NCBI RefSeq assembly: GCF_003286915.1
Contig: NZ_QMFY01000010.1
Span: 62,001 to 126,000, forward strand
Direction: 5' to 3'
From: Pseudochryseolinea flava
GTDB taxonomy: Bacteria; Bacteroidota; Bacteroidia; Cytophagales; Cyclobacteriaceae
Length of the DNA stretch: 64,000 nt
The notes under the pieces were generated by a model, which did not search any database, was not told where the DNA came from, and was given only the letters and a program-made list of their open reading frames with translations. The position numbers were made by a program, and so were the translations under genes. How positions within the stretch are numbered: the stretch's first letter is position 1; every line of letters starts with the position of its first letter. Positions 46,655 to 56,207 of the stretch are shown in pieces.

Positions 46655-48478
46655 ATGGATAGAAATTCTGCCATAGGCCTAAGTTTAATTGCTGTTTTAC
46701 TTTTCGTATACTTTTTCTGGTTCAGCAATCAACCGCAGCAACCTGCGCAAAAGCCAGCCACAACAGAGCAGGCACCTAGTGCTGCTGCAGCGCCTGCCGA
46801 AACAAAACCTGCCGTTCCTGATAGTGCTACGTTAGCATCATTCGGCAACATCGGTTCGCTGATGACTGGAAATGAAAGCATCACGACGATTGAAACGGAA
46901 GATCTAAAACTTGCCTTTAGTTCTCACGGTGGTAAGATCGTGGAAGCTGAATTGAAGAAGTTCAAGACTTATCACAAGCAACCTTTGAAGCTCATTACAC
47001 CAACGAATAATGAATTCAAACTTGTTACGACGTATCAAGGTAAAGAGGTTGATCTTTACAATCTTTACTATCAGCCAACGCAAGCAAAAGAAGGTGACAC
47101 GACTGTCGTTACATTCACTGCCGCGTTGAGCGATGGATCGAAGATCGCGCATGTTTACAAGATCCCTGCAAAAGGACATGAAGTCGGTTATAAACTCGAC
47201 GCTGCTTCATTGGCTAAAAACCTTTCGGGTGACAACCTGAATTTCCAGTGGAAGAACACCATGCTTCCTGTGGAGAAAGACATGAAGCTAACGCGTTCGA
47301 ACACCACGGTTACTTACTATCAAAACGAAGATGGCTTCGACCAGCTTAGTGAGAGTTCAACAGAAACGGAGAACGAGGTGCTGTCACAACCTACACAGTG
47401 GATAGGTATTAAAGAGAAATTTTTCTTATCGTCTATTATTGCTAAGAATGCACCGTTCGTTTCAGGTGAAGTTCAGACGTCATTAAATCCGAACGACACG
47501 TCAGTTGTTAAGAATGCATTGGTAAAACTGAGCATTCCACGCAAGGAAGTGGAAGCTGGTAAAGCGGATTTCAAATTCTATCTCGGCCCGAATGACTATC
47601 AAGTTATCGGCGGTGTTGCTGAAGACTTTAGTAAGAACGTGTTTTTGGGATGGAGACCAGTGTATTGGATCAACAAATGGGTCATCTTCCCTGTGTTCCA
47701 TTTCCTCACACAGTTTATTTCAAACTATGGTGTGATCATCATCATTCTGGTATTGTTGCTGAAGCTTGTACTTCTCCCCTTGTCGTACAAGTCATATCTC
47801 AGCATGGCTAAGATGAAAGTACTCAAGCCAGAACTTGACGAGATCAAAGAGCGTGTTGGAGACGACATGGCTAAAGTTCAGCAAGAACAGATGAAGCTCT
47901 ACCAGACCGTGGGCGTGAATCCGATCAGCGGATGCGTTCCCGTGTTATTGCAAATGCCATTGATCTTCGCGATGTTCTTCTTATTCCCGAACAGTATCGA
48001 ACTCCGTGGCCAGTCTTTGTTGTGGGCCGAAGACTTATCGACTTACGATTCGTTGATTCGTCTCCCGGCATCTATTCCGTTCCTTGACGGCCACATCAGT
48101 TTGTTCACGGTGATCATGACGATCTCCACGCTGATCTATACCTGGCAGAACAATCAAGTGTCGTCCGTGACGGGCCCGATGAAGTCGATGTCGTATATCA
48201 TGCCCGTTGTATTCTTCTTCGTATTGAACTCCTTCCCTGCCGGTTTAACGTTCTACTATTTCGTATCGAACATGGTGACGTTCGCGCAACAAGCGATCAT
48301 CAAGCGTTTTGTTGACGAGGATAAGATCAAAGCGATCATGGAAGAGAATCGAAAGAAGAGTCTTTCAGGCGAAGGTCCGAAGAAGTCGAAGTTCATGGCG
48401 AAGTTAGAAGGTGCTATGAAAGCGAGTGAGGAAGCGCGTAAGAAAGCAGAAGAAGAGCGCAGAAAACGTAAAGGATAA
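46655..48478 (+). CDS. yidC: Membrane protein insertase YidC
   Basis: 607 residues with the Gram-negative layout: N-terminal helix (SAIGLSLIAVLLFVYFFWF), an Ala/Pro-rich linker, a large periplasmic beta domain, then five helices from about 340 on. The core segment SCVPVLLQMPLIFAMFF occurs here as SGCVPVLLQMPLIFAMFF, and the C-terminus is very basic (KKAEEERRKRKG), which aids ribosome contact. It inserts inner-membrane proteins with or without SecYEG. Confidence 0.95.
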   Translation: MDRNSAIGLSLIAVLLFVYFFWFSNQPQQPAQKPATTEQAPSAAAAPAETKPAVPDSATLASFGNIGSLMTGNESITTIETEDLKLAFSSHGGKIVEAELKKFKTYHKQPLKLITPTNNEFKLVTTYQGKEVDLYNLYYQPTQAKEGDTTVVTFTAALSDGSKIAHVYKIPAKGHEVGYKLDAASLAKNLSGDNLNFQWKNTMLPVEKDMKLTRSNTTVTYYQNEDGFDQLSESSTETENEVLSQPTQWIGIKEKFFLSSIIAKNAPFVSGEVQTSLNPNDTSVVKNALVKLSIPRKEVEAGKADFKFYLGPNDYQVIGGVAEDFSKNVFLGWRPVYWINKWVIFPVFHFLTQFISNYGVIIIILVLLLKLVLLPLSYKSYLSMAKMKVLKPELDEIKERVGDDMAKVQQEQMKLYQTVGVNPISGCVPVLLQMPLIFAMFFLFPNSIELRGQSLLWAEDLSTYDSLIRLPASIPFLDGHISLFTVIMTISTLIYTWQNNQVSSVTGPMKSMSYIMPVVFFFVLNSFPAGLTFYYFVSNMVTFAQQAIIKRFVDEDKIKAIMEENRKKSLSGEGPKKSKFMAKLEGAMKASEEARKKAEEERRKRKG

Positions 48479-48503
48479 CACTGTGCACATAATGTGGGGC
48501 GAT

Positions 48504-48543
48504 TGTGGATAACTGTTTCACGATGTTCCACGCCTGGATAACT
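48504..48543 (+). promoter_or_regulatory. DnaA-box and parS-half-site cluster upstream of parA
   Basis: Four consecutive 10-base words: TGTGGATAAC (contains an exact DnaA box, TTATCCACA on the other strand), TGTTTCACGA and TGTTCCACGC (both match the parS half-site TGTTNCACG), and CTGGATAACT (degenerate DnaA box). No full parS palindrome is present. Confidence 0.45.
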
Positions 48544-48550
48544 TTTCCCA

Positions 48551-48558
48551 TATATTTG
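48551..48558 (+). promoter_or_regulatory. -7 element TATATTTG before parA
   Basis: Exact TAnnTTTG match 53 bases before the parA ATG, directly followed by a terminator-like hairpin. Confidence 0.45.
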
Positions 48559-48559
48559 T

Positions 48560-48591
48560 GGCCCGGTCATACCAACCGGGCCTCATTTTTT
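48560..48591 (+). terminator. Intrinsic terminator between yidC and parA
   Basis: Perfect 8-bp stem GGCCCGGT/ACCGGGCC (48560-48567 with 48575-48582), 7-base loop, then T6 (48586-48591). Confidence 0.7.
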
Positions 48592-48611
48592 AAACTTCAT
48601 TCAAGGATCGG

Positions 48612-49385
48612 ATGGGAAAAATTATCGCAATTGCAAATCAAAAAGGTGGTGTCGGTAAGACTACATCGGCCATTAACTTGGCAGCTAGTTTAGCAGTGCT
48701 TGAGAAGCGAACCTTGCTGGTGGATGCAGATCCACAGGCGAACTCCACTTCAGGTCTCGGGTTGAATCCGAAAGACATCACGCAAGGCATTTATGAATGC
48801 ATGGTCGACGGCGTTAATCCAAAAGATGCGCTGGTGAAGAACGATCTTAAATACCTTGATGTCCTACCGTCGCACATTGACCTTGTAGGTGCTGAAGTCG
48901 AGATGGTTAGCATCGAGCGTCGTGAAGAAAAAATGCGTGATGCATTAGGTCGCGTACGTGATGAATACGACTTTATCATCATCGACTGCTCTCCTTCTCT
49001 AGGTTTGATCACCATTAACGCGCTCACCGCTGCCGACTCAGTGATTATCCCTGTACAATGTGAATACTTCGCATTGGAAGGACTTGGCAAACTCTTGAAT
49101 ACCATCAAGATTATTCAGACAAGATTAAATCCCAAACTTGAAATTGAAGGCATACTTCTGACGTTATATGATTCCAGGACCAGTCTTGGCAATCAAGTTG
49201 TGGAAGAGGTAAGAACGCATTTTCAAAAGATGACATTCAAAACGATCATTCCACGTAACGTGAAGCTTAGTGAGTCGCCAAGTTTTGGACTTCCAGCGAT
49301 TGTTCACGATGCAGAGAGTAAAGGCGCTATCAGCTATTTGAATTTGGCGCACGAAGTGTTAGACAAAAATGGATTATCGAAATGA
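48612..49385 (+). CDS. parA: Chromosome partition ATPase ParA (Soj)
   Basis: 257 residues. Deviant Walker [11 protein letters not shown] at the N-terminus, [12 protein letters not shown], and [15 protein letters not shown]. Short type without an N-terminal DNA-binding domain, so the chromosomal Soj class. It forms ATP dimers on DNA and moves ParB-parS complexes. It overlaps parB by 4 bases (ATGA). Confidence 0.96.
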   Translation: MGKIIAIANQKGGVGKTTSAINLAASLAVLEKRTLLVDADPQANSTSGLGLNPKDITQGIYECMVDGVNPKDALVKNDLKYLDVLPSHIDLVGAEVEMVSIERREEKMRDALGRVRDEYDFIIIDCSPSLGLITINALTAADSVIIPVQCEYFALEGLGKLLNTIKIIQTRLNPKLEIEGILLTLYDSRTSLGNQVVEEVRTHFQKMTFKTIIPRNVKLSESPSFGLPAIVHDAESKGAISYLNLAHEVLDKNGLSK

Positions 49386-50329
49386 GCAAGAAAAAAGCCC
49401 TCGGTCGCGGACTCAGTGCATTGCTGAGCGATAGCGATACAGAAGAAAAATTAGAAGTAGATAATATCCCGGTAGGTCCAACGGTAGTTGCCGCAGAGCA
49501 GCAGCCCACGACACCCACCTCGCCTGCCAACGGAATTTCTGAAATTCAGATTGAGCATATTGAGGTAAACCCATTTCAGCCACGCAGTCACTTCGATGAA
49601 GATGCGTTGTTAGAATTGGCGGAATCAATTCGCGTGCACGGCATCATTCAACCGATCACAGTAAGACGTCTCGCGCACAATCAATATCAGTTAATTTCGG
49701 GTGAGCGTCGCTTTCAAGCGTCGAAGCTCGCAGGCTTAACAAGTATTCCGGCATACATCCGCTCTGCTGATGACCAGCAAATGCTGGAGATGGCCCTGAT
49801 CGAAAACATTCAGCGTGAAAACCTGAATGCGATAGAAATTGCGCTAAGCTATCAGCGCTTGTTGTCAGAGTGTAATCTTAAGCAAGACGAACTCGGTGAA
49901 CGCGTTGGTAAAAACAGAACCACGGTAACCAATTACCTACGCCTTCTTAAGCTTCCACCAGATATTCAAATAGCCGTTCGCGACAACAAGCTGTCGATGG
50001 GACAAGCACGTGCCATTATCAGCGTTGAGAATCCAGAGCAGCAACTCTACATCTTCAAGAAGACCTTGTCGGAAGACTTGTCGGTGCGTAAAGTAGAAGA
50101 GCTTGTTCGTGAGATTTCTGCGGAGAAGGCTACAACAAAAGTGGAAACGACCACAGCGTCGAATCCAGCGTCGCGCGAAATTTCTCAGTTACAATCACGC
50201 CTTTCGTCACACTTTGGTACTCGTATTGTAGTGAAAAGTGATGGTAAGCGAGGTGAGATTAAAATTCCATTCTTGTCGGTAGAAGACCTCAATCGAATCT
50301 TAGACATCCTGAAGGTACAAGGAGGATAA
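49382..50329 (+). CDS. parB: Chromosome partition protein ParB (Spo0J)
   Basis: 315 residues. N-terminal [15 protein letters not shown] (ParA-stimulating motif), then the CTPase domain with [19 protein letters not shown] and [12 protein letters not shown], box [14 protein letters not shown], helix-turn-helix [20 protein letters not shown], and a C-terminal dimer domain. It binds parS, slides as a CTP clamp and recruits Smc, encoded 6.5 kb upstream. Confidence 0.96.
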   Translation: MSKKKALGRGLSALLSDSDTEEKLEVDNIPVGPTVVAAEQQPTTPTSPANGISEIQIEHIEVNPFQPRSHFDEDALLELAESIRVHGIIQPITVRRLAHNQYQLISGERRFQASKLAGLTSIPAYIRSADDQQMLEMALIENIQRENLNAIEIALSYQRLLSECNLKQDELGERVGKNRTTVTNYLRLLKLPPDIQIAVRDNKLSMGQARAIISVENPEQQLYIFKKTLSEDLSVRKVEELVREISAEKATTKVETTTASNPASREISQLQSRLSSHFGTRIVVKSDGKRGEIKIPFLSVEDLNRILDILKVQGG

Positions 50330-50388
50330 GCAGGTTGGATATTGAACGGGATGCGCCTATCTTGCCGAACTGAGAAACAAACAGTACG

Positions 50389-50982
50389 GTGAAGCGATTC
50401 TTTTACATTTTAAGTTTTTGTATTCTACTATTACCGGGCGCGTTTGCCCAGGACAGTCTGCGCGTTGTTAATACCGATGACGACGGGGTTGTCCGCGACA
50501 CTGTGTTGTTAAAATCATACGCAACGCGCTATAGCCCTCGTAAAGCTTTACTCTACGCGGCAATATTGCCAGGCTTAGGCCAGATCTACAACAAGAAATA
50601 CTGGAAGCTTCCTTTGGTATATGGCGGGTTTATATCCATTGGTTATGGATTCAACTTCTATCAAAACCTAACCAAAGAGTATAAGTCGCAATTGTTTTAC
50701 AATCTGAACCAGGCCCCAAACGACGAAAATTTCATCAATCCGGAAAGCAATGCGCCTACCCGAGCATTGCGTAGTGCGGTAGACCGAAGTCAACGCGAGC
50801 GTGATTTCATGGTCATTCTGATGGCCGGTATGTATCTCCTTCAAATCGTTGATGCTCACGTAGATGCCCACCTGAAGGAATTTGATCTCAATCCCAATCT
50901 AAAAGTATCCATCGAGCCCACCATGGAGCAAAATTCACTCATCGGACGTCAAACAGGCGTAGGCTTGTTTATCAGATTTTAA
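50389..50982 (+). CDS. DUF5683 membrane/secreted protein
   Basis: 197 residues from a GTG start, with a signal peptide ending in PGAFAQ. The DUF5683 core SPRKALLYAAILPGLGQIYNKKYWKLPLVYGGF is a typical motif for a membrane-associated domain, followed by a second hydrophobic part (FMVILMAGMYLLQIVDAHVDAHLKEFD). Function unknown. Its place between parB and dapB is conserved in Bacteroidota. Confidence 0.85.
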   Translation: MKRFFYILSFCILLLPGAFAQDSLRVVNTDDDGVVRDTVLLKSYATRYSPRKALLYAAILPGLGQIYNKKYWKLPLVYGGFISIGYGFNFYQNLTKEYKSQLFYNLNQAPNDENFINPESNAPTRALRSAVDRSQRERDFMVILMAGMYLLQIVDAHVDAHLKEFDLNPNLKVSIEPTMEQNSLIGRQTGVGLFIRF

Positions 50983-51032
50983 TTGCCGACGTATCGGTAT
51001 TTTTTGCATTTTTACGGGCTTTCTAAGTACCT

Positions 51033-51740
51033 ATGAAAATAATACTCCTCGGCTACGGCAAAATGGGCAAGATCATCGAACGCATCGCCCTCGAGCGTGG
51101 CCACGAAATATCAGCAAAGATTGACTTGAACAACGCGCATGAATTTGCTACGGCACAAGGTGATGTCGCCATTGAGTTCTCTCATCCTGATGCTGCCTTT
51201 AATAACCTCGTCAACTGTATCAATAAAAATATTCCGGTAGTCTGCGGAACGACAGGCTGGCTTCATCGCAAGCATGAGCTCGAAAGTCTCTGCAAAGAGA
51301 AAAACGGCGCGTTTTTTTACGCTTCAAATTACAGCCTTGGCGTGAACATCTTCTTCAAGTTAAATGAATACTTAGCGAAGATGATGTCTAACTTGAAAGA
51401 CTACGATGTGTCGATGGATGAAATTCATCACACCGAAAAGAAAGACGCACCGAGTGGTACGGCCATTACGCTTGCAGAAGGTGTGCTCAAACATTCTTCA
51501 CAGAAAACGAAATGGGTGAACGAATCTTCCTCAAAGGCAGAAGATCTCGAAATCAAATCATTCCGCATTGCAGAAGTGCCGGGTACACACAGTGTGAAAT
51601 ATGCATCTGCAATCGACGATCTTGAAATCAGACACATTGCTCATTCACGTGAGGGATTTGCGAAAGGCGCTGTGATGGTTGCCGAATGGTTGAAAGACAA
51701 AAAGGGCATCTTCGGAATGGATGACTACTTAAAATTCTAA
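51033..51740 (+). CDS. dapB: 4-hydroxy-tetrahydrodipicolinate reductase
   Basis: 235 residues. Lysine/diaminopimelate pathway enzyme. NAD(P)H loop LLGYGKMGKIIE, the CGTTGW turn, and the substrate motif DEIHHTEKKDAPSGTA with catalytic His and Lys. Shorter than Escherichia coli DapB, as usual for the Bacteroidota form. Supplies meso-DAP for peptidoglycan. Confidence 0.95.
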   Translation: MKIILLGYGKMGKIIERIALERGHEISAKIDLNNAHEFATAQGDVAIEFSHPDAAFNNLVNCINKNIPVVCGTTGWLHRKHELESLCKEKNGAFFYASNYSLGVNIFFKLNEYLAKMMSNLKDYDVSMDEIHHTEKKDAPSGTAITLAEGVLKHSSQKTKWVNESSSKAEDLEIKSFRIAEVPGTHSVKYASAIDDLEIRHIAHSREGFAKGAVMVAEWLKDKKGIFGMDDYLKF

Positions 51741-51760
51741 ACCCCGAGAAACAAGATATT

Positions 51761-52930
51761 ATGAACTGGAAGTTTTGGACGAAGAAAGAAGAAGATCACA
51801 AAAAGCCGAAGTCAAAAATACGCGAGTGGTGGGACGCAATTCTTTTTGCTGTTATCGCTGCAACGCTCATTCGTTGGCTTTTGCTTGAAGCCTATACCAT
51901 TCCAACATCTTCAATGGAGAACTCACTTCTTGTGGGCGATTTCCTTTTTGTCAGCAAGTTTCACTACGGAACACGCACGACCAGTACACCGCTGCAAGTT
52001 CCCCTGACACATCAAAAGATTTGGGGAACGGAAATACCATCGTACGTAGAATGGATTAAACTTCCACAGTATAGATTGCCTGGATTCACTTCCGTAAAAC
52101 GTGAAGATGTTGTCGTGTTCAACGTACCGACACTCGCAGAAAACAATATTAACGTTCCAGAAGCGAATTGGATTGAATATCCAGTCGATTTAAAGACGAA
52201 CTACATCAAACGCTGTGTTGGCGTTCCTGGCGACTCCCTTAAAATTGTCGATCGACAAGTGTACGTAAATGGATCAGCGCTCGCCAATCCACCTGAGATG
52301 CAATTTCACTATCACGTGATGTCATCACAGCTGATCAATAAAATCAACTATGAGTCGATCGGATTTCAAGGCCACGAAATCGCGATCCAACAAAGCAATG
52401 AGGGATATCTTTACAATATCCAATACTCCCCTGCTGCGATTGAAGCGTTGAAAGCCAAAAAACTCCCTTACATTAAATCAATCGAGCTCGCGCCAGAACT
52501 GGGTGAAGGAACCGACTCACCGCGTTTTCCTTACTATAGAAATCCTTACGCGACAGCCAAGACATACAGCCATTGGACGCGGGATAACTTCGGTTCTCTA
52601 TGGATTCCGAAAGAAGGCGTAACGATCCCTGTAAATGAAAACACATTGACACTCTACGGAAAAACAATCGTGTTGTTTGATCATAACGACGACGCTAAAA
52701 TCGAAAACGGAAAGCTTTTCATTGATGGTAAAGAAGTAACATCTTATACTTTCAAACAAGATTATTACTTCATGATGGGAGACAATCGCCATAACTCACT
52801 CGACTCTCGATATTGGGGATTTGTGCCGGCCGATCACATCGTTGGAAAAGCATTTTTCATCTGGCTCTCCATCAACAGAGGCGAAGGCGGTGGAATCCGT
52901 TGGCGCCGGATTTTTGATATGATTCATTAG
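51761..52930 (+). CDS. lepB: Signal peptidase I
   Basis: 389 residues. N-terminal membrane helix (WDAILFAVIAATLIRWLLLEAY), catalytic Ser51 in IPTSSMENSL, general-base Lys150 in NYIKRCVGVPGDS, and box E MMGDNRHNSLDSRYWGFVP. The long insert between Lys150 and box E is usual in Bacteroidota. It cleaves Sec signal peptides, including those of the secreted proteins in this window. It lies 20 bases after dapB. Confidence 0.95.
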   Translation: MNWKFWTKKEEDHKKPKSKIREWWDAILFAVIAATLIRWLLLEAYTIPTSSMENSLLVGDFLFVSKFHYGTRTTSTPLQVPLTHQKIWGTEIPSYVEWIKLPQYRLPGFTSVKREDVVVFNVPTLAENNINVPEANWIEYPVDLKTNYIKRCVGVPGDSLKIVDRQVYVNGSALANPPEMQFHYHVMSSQLINKINYESIGFQGHEIAIQQSNEGYLYNIQYSPAAIEALKAKKLPYIKSIELAPELGEGTDSPRFPYYRNPYATAKTYSHWTRDNFGSLWIPKEGVTIPVNENTLTLYGKTIVLFDHNDDAKIENGKLFIDGKEVTSYTFKQDYYFMMGDNRHNSLDSRYWGFVPADHIVGKAFFIWLSINRGEGGGIRWRRIFDMIH

Positions 52931-52962
52931 AAGTGTTCAAGTGTTCAAGTGTTCGAGTGTTT
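52931..52962. repeat. Octamer array AAGTGTTC x 4 after lepB
   Basis: Three exact AAGTGTTC copies and a variant GAGTGTTT start at the base after the lepB stop codon. Confidence 0.8.
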
Positions 52963-52977
52963 GAGTACGTAACAATT

Positions 52978-53014
52978 AAAAGAGTCGTGGATTATTCCGC
53001 GACTCTTTTGTTTT
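52978..53014. terminator. Terminator after lepB
   Basis: A 13-bp stem (52978-52990 with 52997-53009, one G-T pair), 6-base loop, and TTTTGTTTTT. A-rich on the other side, so it may also serve the convergent ung gene. Confidence 0.85.
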
Positions 53015-53052
53015 TAACAAGTTTGATCATTAGCCACGATAAAGCCTCTCGC

Positions 53053-53715
53053 CTACCACCTAACCTCTCCCAGTCCTTTACTTTTTAAGTAGTCGTTGGT
53101 TTTGCTAAAATGTTTACATCCGAAGAATCCTCTGTCGGCCGAGAATGGCGATGGGTGCGCCGACATCAGTACGAGATGTTTCTTCCGGTCAATCATCTCT
53201 CCTTTCTTCTGGGCGTACGCTCCCCAAAGCATGAACACTACGTGCTCTTTTTCGTCAGATATTTTTTTGATGACAGCGTCGGTAAATGTTTCCCACCCTT
53301 TATTTTGATGCGAGCCCGGTGTCGATGCGCGTACCGTAAGCGTTGCGTTTAACATGAGCACACCTTGTGTCGACCATCGACCGAGGTCACCAGAAGCTGG
53401 AATAGGCTGACGCAAATCGTTCTGGATCTCTTTAAAGATATTGAGCAGAGATGGCGGCATCCGCATTCCGTCGTGGACTGAAAAACAAAGTCCATTCGCT
53501 TGCCCGGGCCCATGATATGGATCTTGCCCGATAATCACGACCTTAACATTGTCGAAGTCGCAAGCATCAAAAGCGCGGAAGATCTCCTTTCCTGGAGGAT
53601 AGACCGTTTGTGTCTGATACTCGTTTTTAACAAAATCGATGAGGTTTGTGAAATAAGGTTTATCAAATTCGGCTTCTAACCGATCCTTCCACGACGGGGC
53701 AATTTTTACATCCAT
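53053..53715 (-). CDS. ung: Uracil-DNA glycosylase (family 1)
   Basis: 220 residues. Motif A VVIIGQDPYHGPGQANGLCFSV with catalytic Asp65 and motif B SAHPSPFSADRGFFGCKHF with His187. MLNATLTVRASTPGSHQNKGW is also typical. It removes uracil from DNA. Length and residues are normal. Confidence 0.96.
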   Translation of the reverse strand: MDVKIAPSWKDRLEAEFDKPYFTNLIDFVKNEYQTQTVYPPGKEIFRAFDACDFDNVKVVIIGQDPYHGPGQANGLCFSVHDGMRMPPSLLNIFKEIQNDLRQPIPASGDLGRWSTQGVLMLNATLTVRASTPGSHQNKGWETFTDAVIKKISDEKEHVVFMLWGAYAQKKGEMIDRKKHLVLMSAHPSPFSADRGFFGCKHFSKTNDYLKSKGLGEVRW

Positions 53716-53849
53716 TGTTCAAAGCTATAGGCACAGCGTTAATGCACAAAACCGGTAAAAAGAATCCCTCCAAAGAAAAATAAAGCAGCTGATATTCAAT
53801 ACTTTGATAAAGGGACAGCAACTGGGATGCGCCAAATCCAAAAAATTGA

Positions 53850-53857
53850 TATTTTTG
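53850..53857 (+). promoter_or_regulatory. -7 element TATTTTTG abutting the apaG start
   Basis: Exact TAnnTTTG match; the ATG at 53864 lies 7 bases after its last G, so the mRNA may have no leader. Confidence 0.5.
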
Positions 53858-53863
53858 ATGTAC

Positions 53864-54250
53864 ATGGTAACTGAAGTAACCAAAGGGATAAAAGTAACGG
53901 TCGAGACTGAATATCAGCCAGCCTATTCAAGTCCGTCGCAGTATCACTATGTTTTTACCTATCGGATCACCATCGAAAACCAGAGCGAGTATACCATTCA
54001 ACTCCAACGTAGACACTGGCATATTTACGACGCCGGTTTTACACCGCGTGAGGTTGAGGGCGAAGGTGTTGTTGGCCAACAACCCGTTTTAGAGCCTGGT
54101 CAAACGCATCAATACGTGTCTGGATGTAATCTAAAATCAGGTCTCGGTAAAATGGTTGGCACCTATCTGATGGAACGCATTGTAGACGGTGTAAAGATGG
54201 AAATCAATATTCCAGAATTCACCATGATCGCCCCTGTGAGATTGAATTGA
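53864..54250 (+). CDS. apaG: ApaG/CorD-type protein
   Basis: 128 residues from ATG 53864; earlier in-frame starts (53804, 53858) would add a leader not found in the family. Fibronectin-III-like fold: VTKGIKVTVETEYQPAYS, YVFTYRITIENQSEYTIQLQRRHW, EVEGEGVVGQQPVLEPGQ, YVSGCNLKSGLGKMVGTYLM. Linked to magnesium or cobalt tolerance and Ap4A metabolism in proteobacteria; the exact role is unclear. Confidence 0.92.
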   Translation: MVTEVTKGIKVTVETEYQPAYSSPSQYHYVFTYRITIENQSEYTIQLQRRHWHIYDAGFTPREVEGEGVVGQQPVLEPGQTHQYVSGCNLKSGLGKMVGTYLMERIVDGVKMEINIPEFTMIAPVRLN

Positions 54251-54340
54251 TTCGATCTCTGCACAATATCATTAATCATTCACATCACCTTTCTGTATCT
54301 TAGAGAAATCGCCTTGGCGATTCATCATGCATTGACCCCC

Positions 54341-55120
54341 ATGAGTAAAACGTTTCAAGCAAAATCATATTTTACCTATTGGCTTGACGCCGTCGATGAA
54401 CATTCATTGCACTCTCCCTTCTTCTACGATTTCCAGCATAAAGTTGTCAAGCAAAAGAACACGATCGACAACACCGACATCGAAACCCTTCGGGCAAAAT
54501 TGCTGCACGATGGACGCACGATTCATGTAGAAGATTTGGGTGCGGGATCACAATCTATGCAAGGGGCGACACGAAGCATTGGCGACATTGCAAAGTGGAG
54601 TCTAAGCACAGCGAAATTTTCAACGCTGTACCAACGTGTGATCGACCATTCCTTTGCGCGCAACATTGTAGAACTGGGAACGAGTCTGGGGATTAACACG
54701 CTGTATATGGCAAGCAATCGTGCCGTAAACGTTACGACGTTCGAAGGCGCGCCTGAAATTGCCAACATCGCCCTTGAAAACTTTCAGGCTTTACAAGCAA
54801 ATAATATCGCAATAAAGGTGGGGAACATCGACAAAACGCTGCCAACCTTTCTAGAACAGTCTGGCAAAATCGACATTGCTTTTTTAGACGCCAATCACCG
54901 ATACGAACCCACTATGCGGTATGTATCATGGCTGCTTGGAAAAGTACACAGCCAAAGCATTCTGATCTTGGACGACATTCATTACTCGGCAGAGATGGAG
55001 CGTGCCTGGAACGAATTAAAAAAACATGCGTTAGTTTACGGCAGTGCAGATCTTTACCGTTGTGGATTTTTGTTCTTCAATCCTTCATTGAACAAACAAC
55101 ACGTTGTATTGCAGTTTTAA
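54341..55120 (+). CDS. Class I SAM-dependent methyltransferase
   Basis: 259 residues from ATG 54341. SAM motif I is NIVELGTSLGINTLYMA; motif II-like VTTFEGAPEIANIALENF and KIDIAFLDANHRYEPTMRYVSWLL follow, with ILILDDIHYSAEMERAW. This is close to the O-methyltransferase (Methyltransf_24) group of Bacteroidota. Substrate unknown. It stands alone between apaG and the coiled-coil gene. Confidence 0.87.
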   Translation: MSKTFQAKSYFTYWLDAVDEHSLHSPFFYDFQHKVVKQKNTIDNTDIETLRAKLLHDGRTIHVEDLGAGSQSMQGATRSIGDIAKWSLSTAKFSTLYQRVIDHSFARNIVELGTSLGINTLYMASNRAVNVTTFEGAPEIANIALENFQALQANNIAIKVGNIDKTLPTFLEQSGKIDIAFLDANHRYEPTMRYVSWLLGKVHSQSILILDDIHYSAEMERAWNELKKHALVYGSADLYRCGFLFFNPSLNKQHVVLQF

Positions 55121-55123
55121 CCA

Positions 55124-55154
55124 TTGAATAGGACTTGAATTAAACTTAATTTTG
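55124..55154 (+). promoter_or_regulatory. Bacteroidota-type promoter
   Basis: TTG (55124-55126) and TAATTTTG (55147-55154) separated by 20 bases, 19 bases before the ATG of the coiled-coil gene. Confidence 0.65.
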
Positions 55155-55173
55155 CTCTATCCATTTTATACCC

Positions 55174-56103
55174 ATGAGTGAAACAACCAGTACTTCCCCG
55201 GAAGCACCAGCACCGAAGAAATCGAATACCAGCACGATCATCATTGTATTAATGTCGATCATCATCATCGTACAAGGCGTGTTCATCTACCTTGGAAAGA
55301 CCGAAGAGCAGGCATTGATCGCCAAAAACACGTCAACACAAGAAGAGTTGGATGCCACCGTATTGCGAATGCAAGAGATCAAAACCGAACTCGAAGCGAA
55401 GATTATCGAGGTACAAAAGTTGGGTGGCAACGTCGCGGACTTAGAGAAGGCGAAAGCCGATATTGAAGCTCAGCTCGCGCGGCAGAAGAAAGCAACAGGA
55501 AAAGAAATTAAAGCACTCAAAGATAAAGTTGAGGGTTATGAAGAACTGCTGAAACTGAAGGACGAGGAAATAGACAAGCTGAAAAATGTTAACAAGCAGC
55601 TTTTGAGTGAGAACACTACATTGAAGACACAGAAGAATGAACTTGGTGATTCGATCAATCGTCTGAGCGAGACAAAAGAGAAGCTTGAGAATAAGGTGGC
55701 CATTGCATCACAACTGAAAGCAGAGAATGTCGCGGTTGTGGCCGTAAGTGAAAAAGGAAAAGAGCGCCCATCACCTTTCAAGAATCGTCAGGTTGGAAAG
55801 ATCAAAGTCGAGTTTAACATTGCCGAGAATGAAGTGGCGCCCATTGAAGGAAAGAAAATCATGATCCGCGTGATTGATGAAAATGGTCAGGTAATATTCG
55901 ACGTTGCACGTGGTTCGGGAACATTCATTTATGAGGGTAAAGAAGAATTCTACACGGCATCGCAGGAGATCTTGTTCGACAATACAAAACAGAAGTTGAC
56001 CTACTTGTATGAAAAAGGTTCGGATTACGCGTCTGGAACGTATACCGTCGAAATCTACACAGACGGTTACAAGATGGGAACAGGCCAGTTTGTGGTGAAA
56101 TAA
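55174..56103 (+). CDS. Membrane-anchored coiled-coil protein
   Basis: 309 residues. A Pro/Ser-rich N-terminus, one helix (TSTIIIVLMSIIIIVQGVFIYL, about 20-41), then a coiled coil to about residue 185 with clear heptads of Leu/Ile among Lys/Glu. The last about 115 residues form a beta-rich domain (KIKVEFNIAENEVAP, KIMIRVIDENGQVIFDV, GTYTVEIYTDGYKMGTGQFVVK). I know it only as a conserved Cytophagales hypothetical; a structural or linker role across the periplasm is inferred. Confidence 0.78.
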   Translation: MSETTSTSPEAPAPKKSNTSTIIIVLMSIIIIVQGVFIYLGKTEEQALIAKNTSTQEELDATVLRMQEIKTELEAKIIEVQKLGGNVADLEKAKADIEAQLARQKKATGKEIKALKDKVEGYEELLKLKDEEIDKLKNVNKQLLSENTTLKTQKNELGDSINRLSETKEKLENKVAIASQLKAENVAVVAVSEKGKERPSPFKNRQVGKIKVEFNIAENEVAPIEGKKIMIRVIDENGQVIFDVARGSGTFIYEGKEEFYTASQEILFDNTKQKLTYLYEKGSDYASGTYTVEIYTDGYKMGTGQFVVK

Positions 56104-56130
56104 GCTTGAAGCAGAAAGCCTAAAGCTGGC
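56103..56130. repeat. Heptamer array AGCNNNA x 4 after the coiled-coil gene
   Basis: AGCTTGA, AGCAGAA, AGCCTAA and AGCTGGC begin at the stop codon. An inverted relative follows at 56208-56235. Confidence 0.7.
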
Positions 56131-56207
56131 TGTCGCAAAATTGTCCTAATCGCCGAAATTGCTACAAAAACGTGGGTTCATGGACCAAAAACATTCGAAA
56201 AATCAAT

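Noticed and set aside
52300-52330. TATCACGTGATG palindrome
   Set aside because: It is inside the lepB coding region and follows from ordinary codons.
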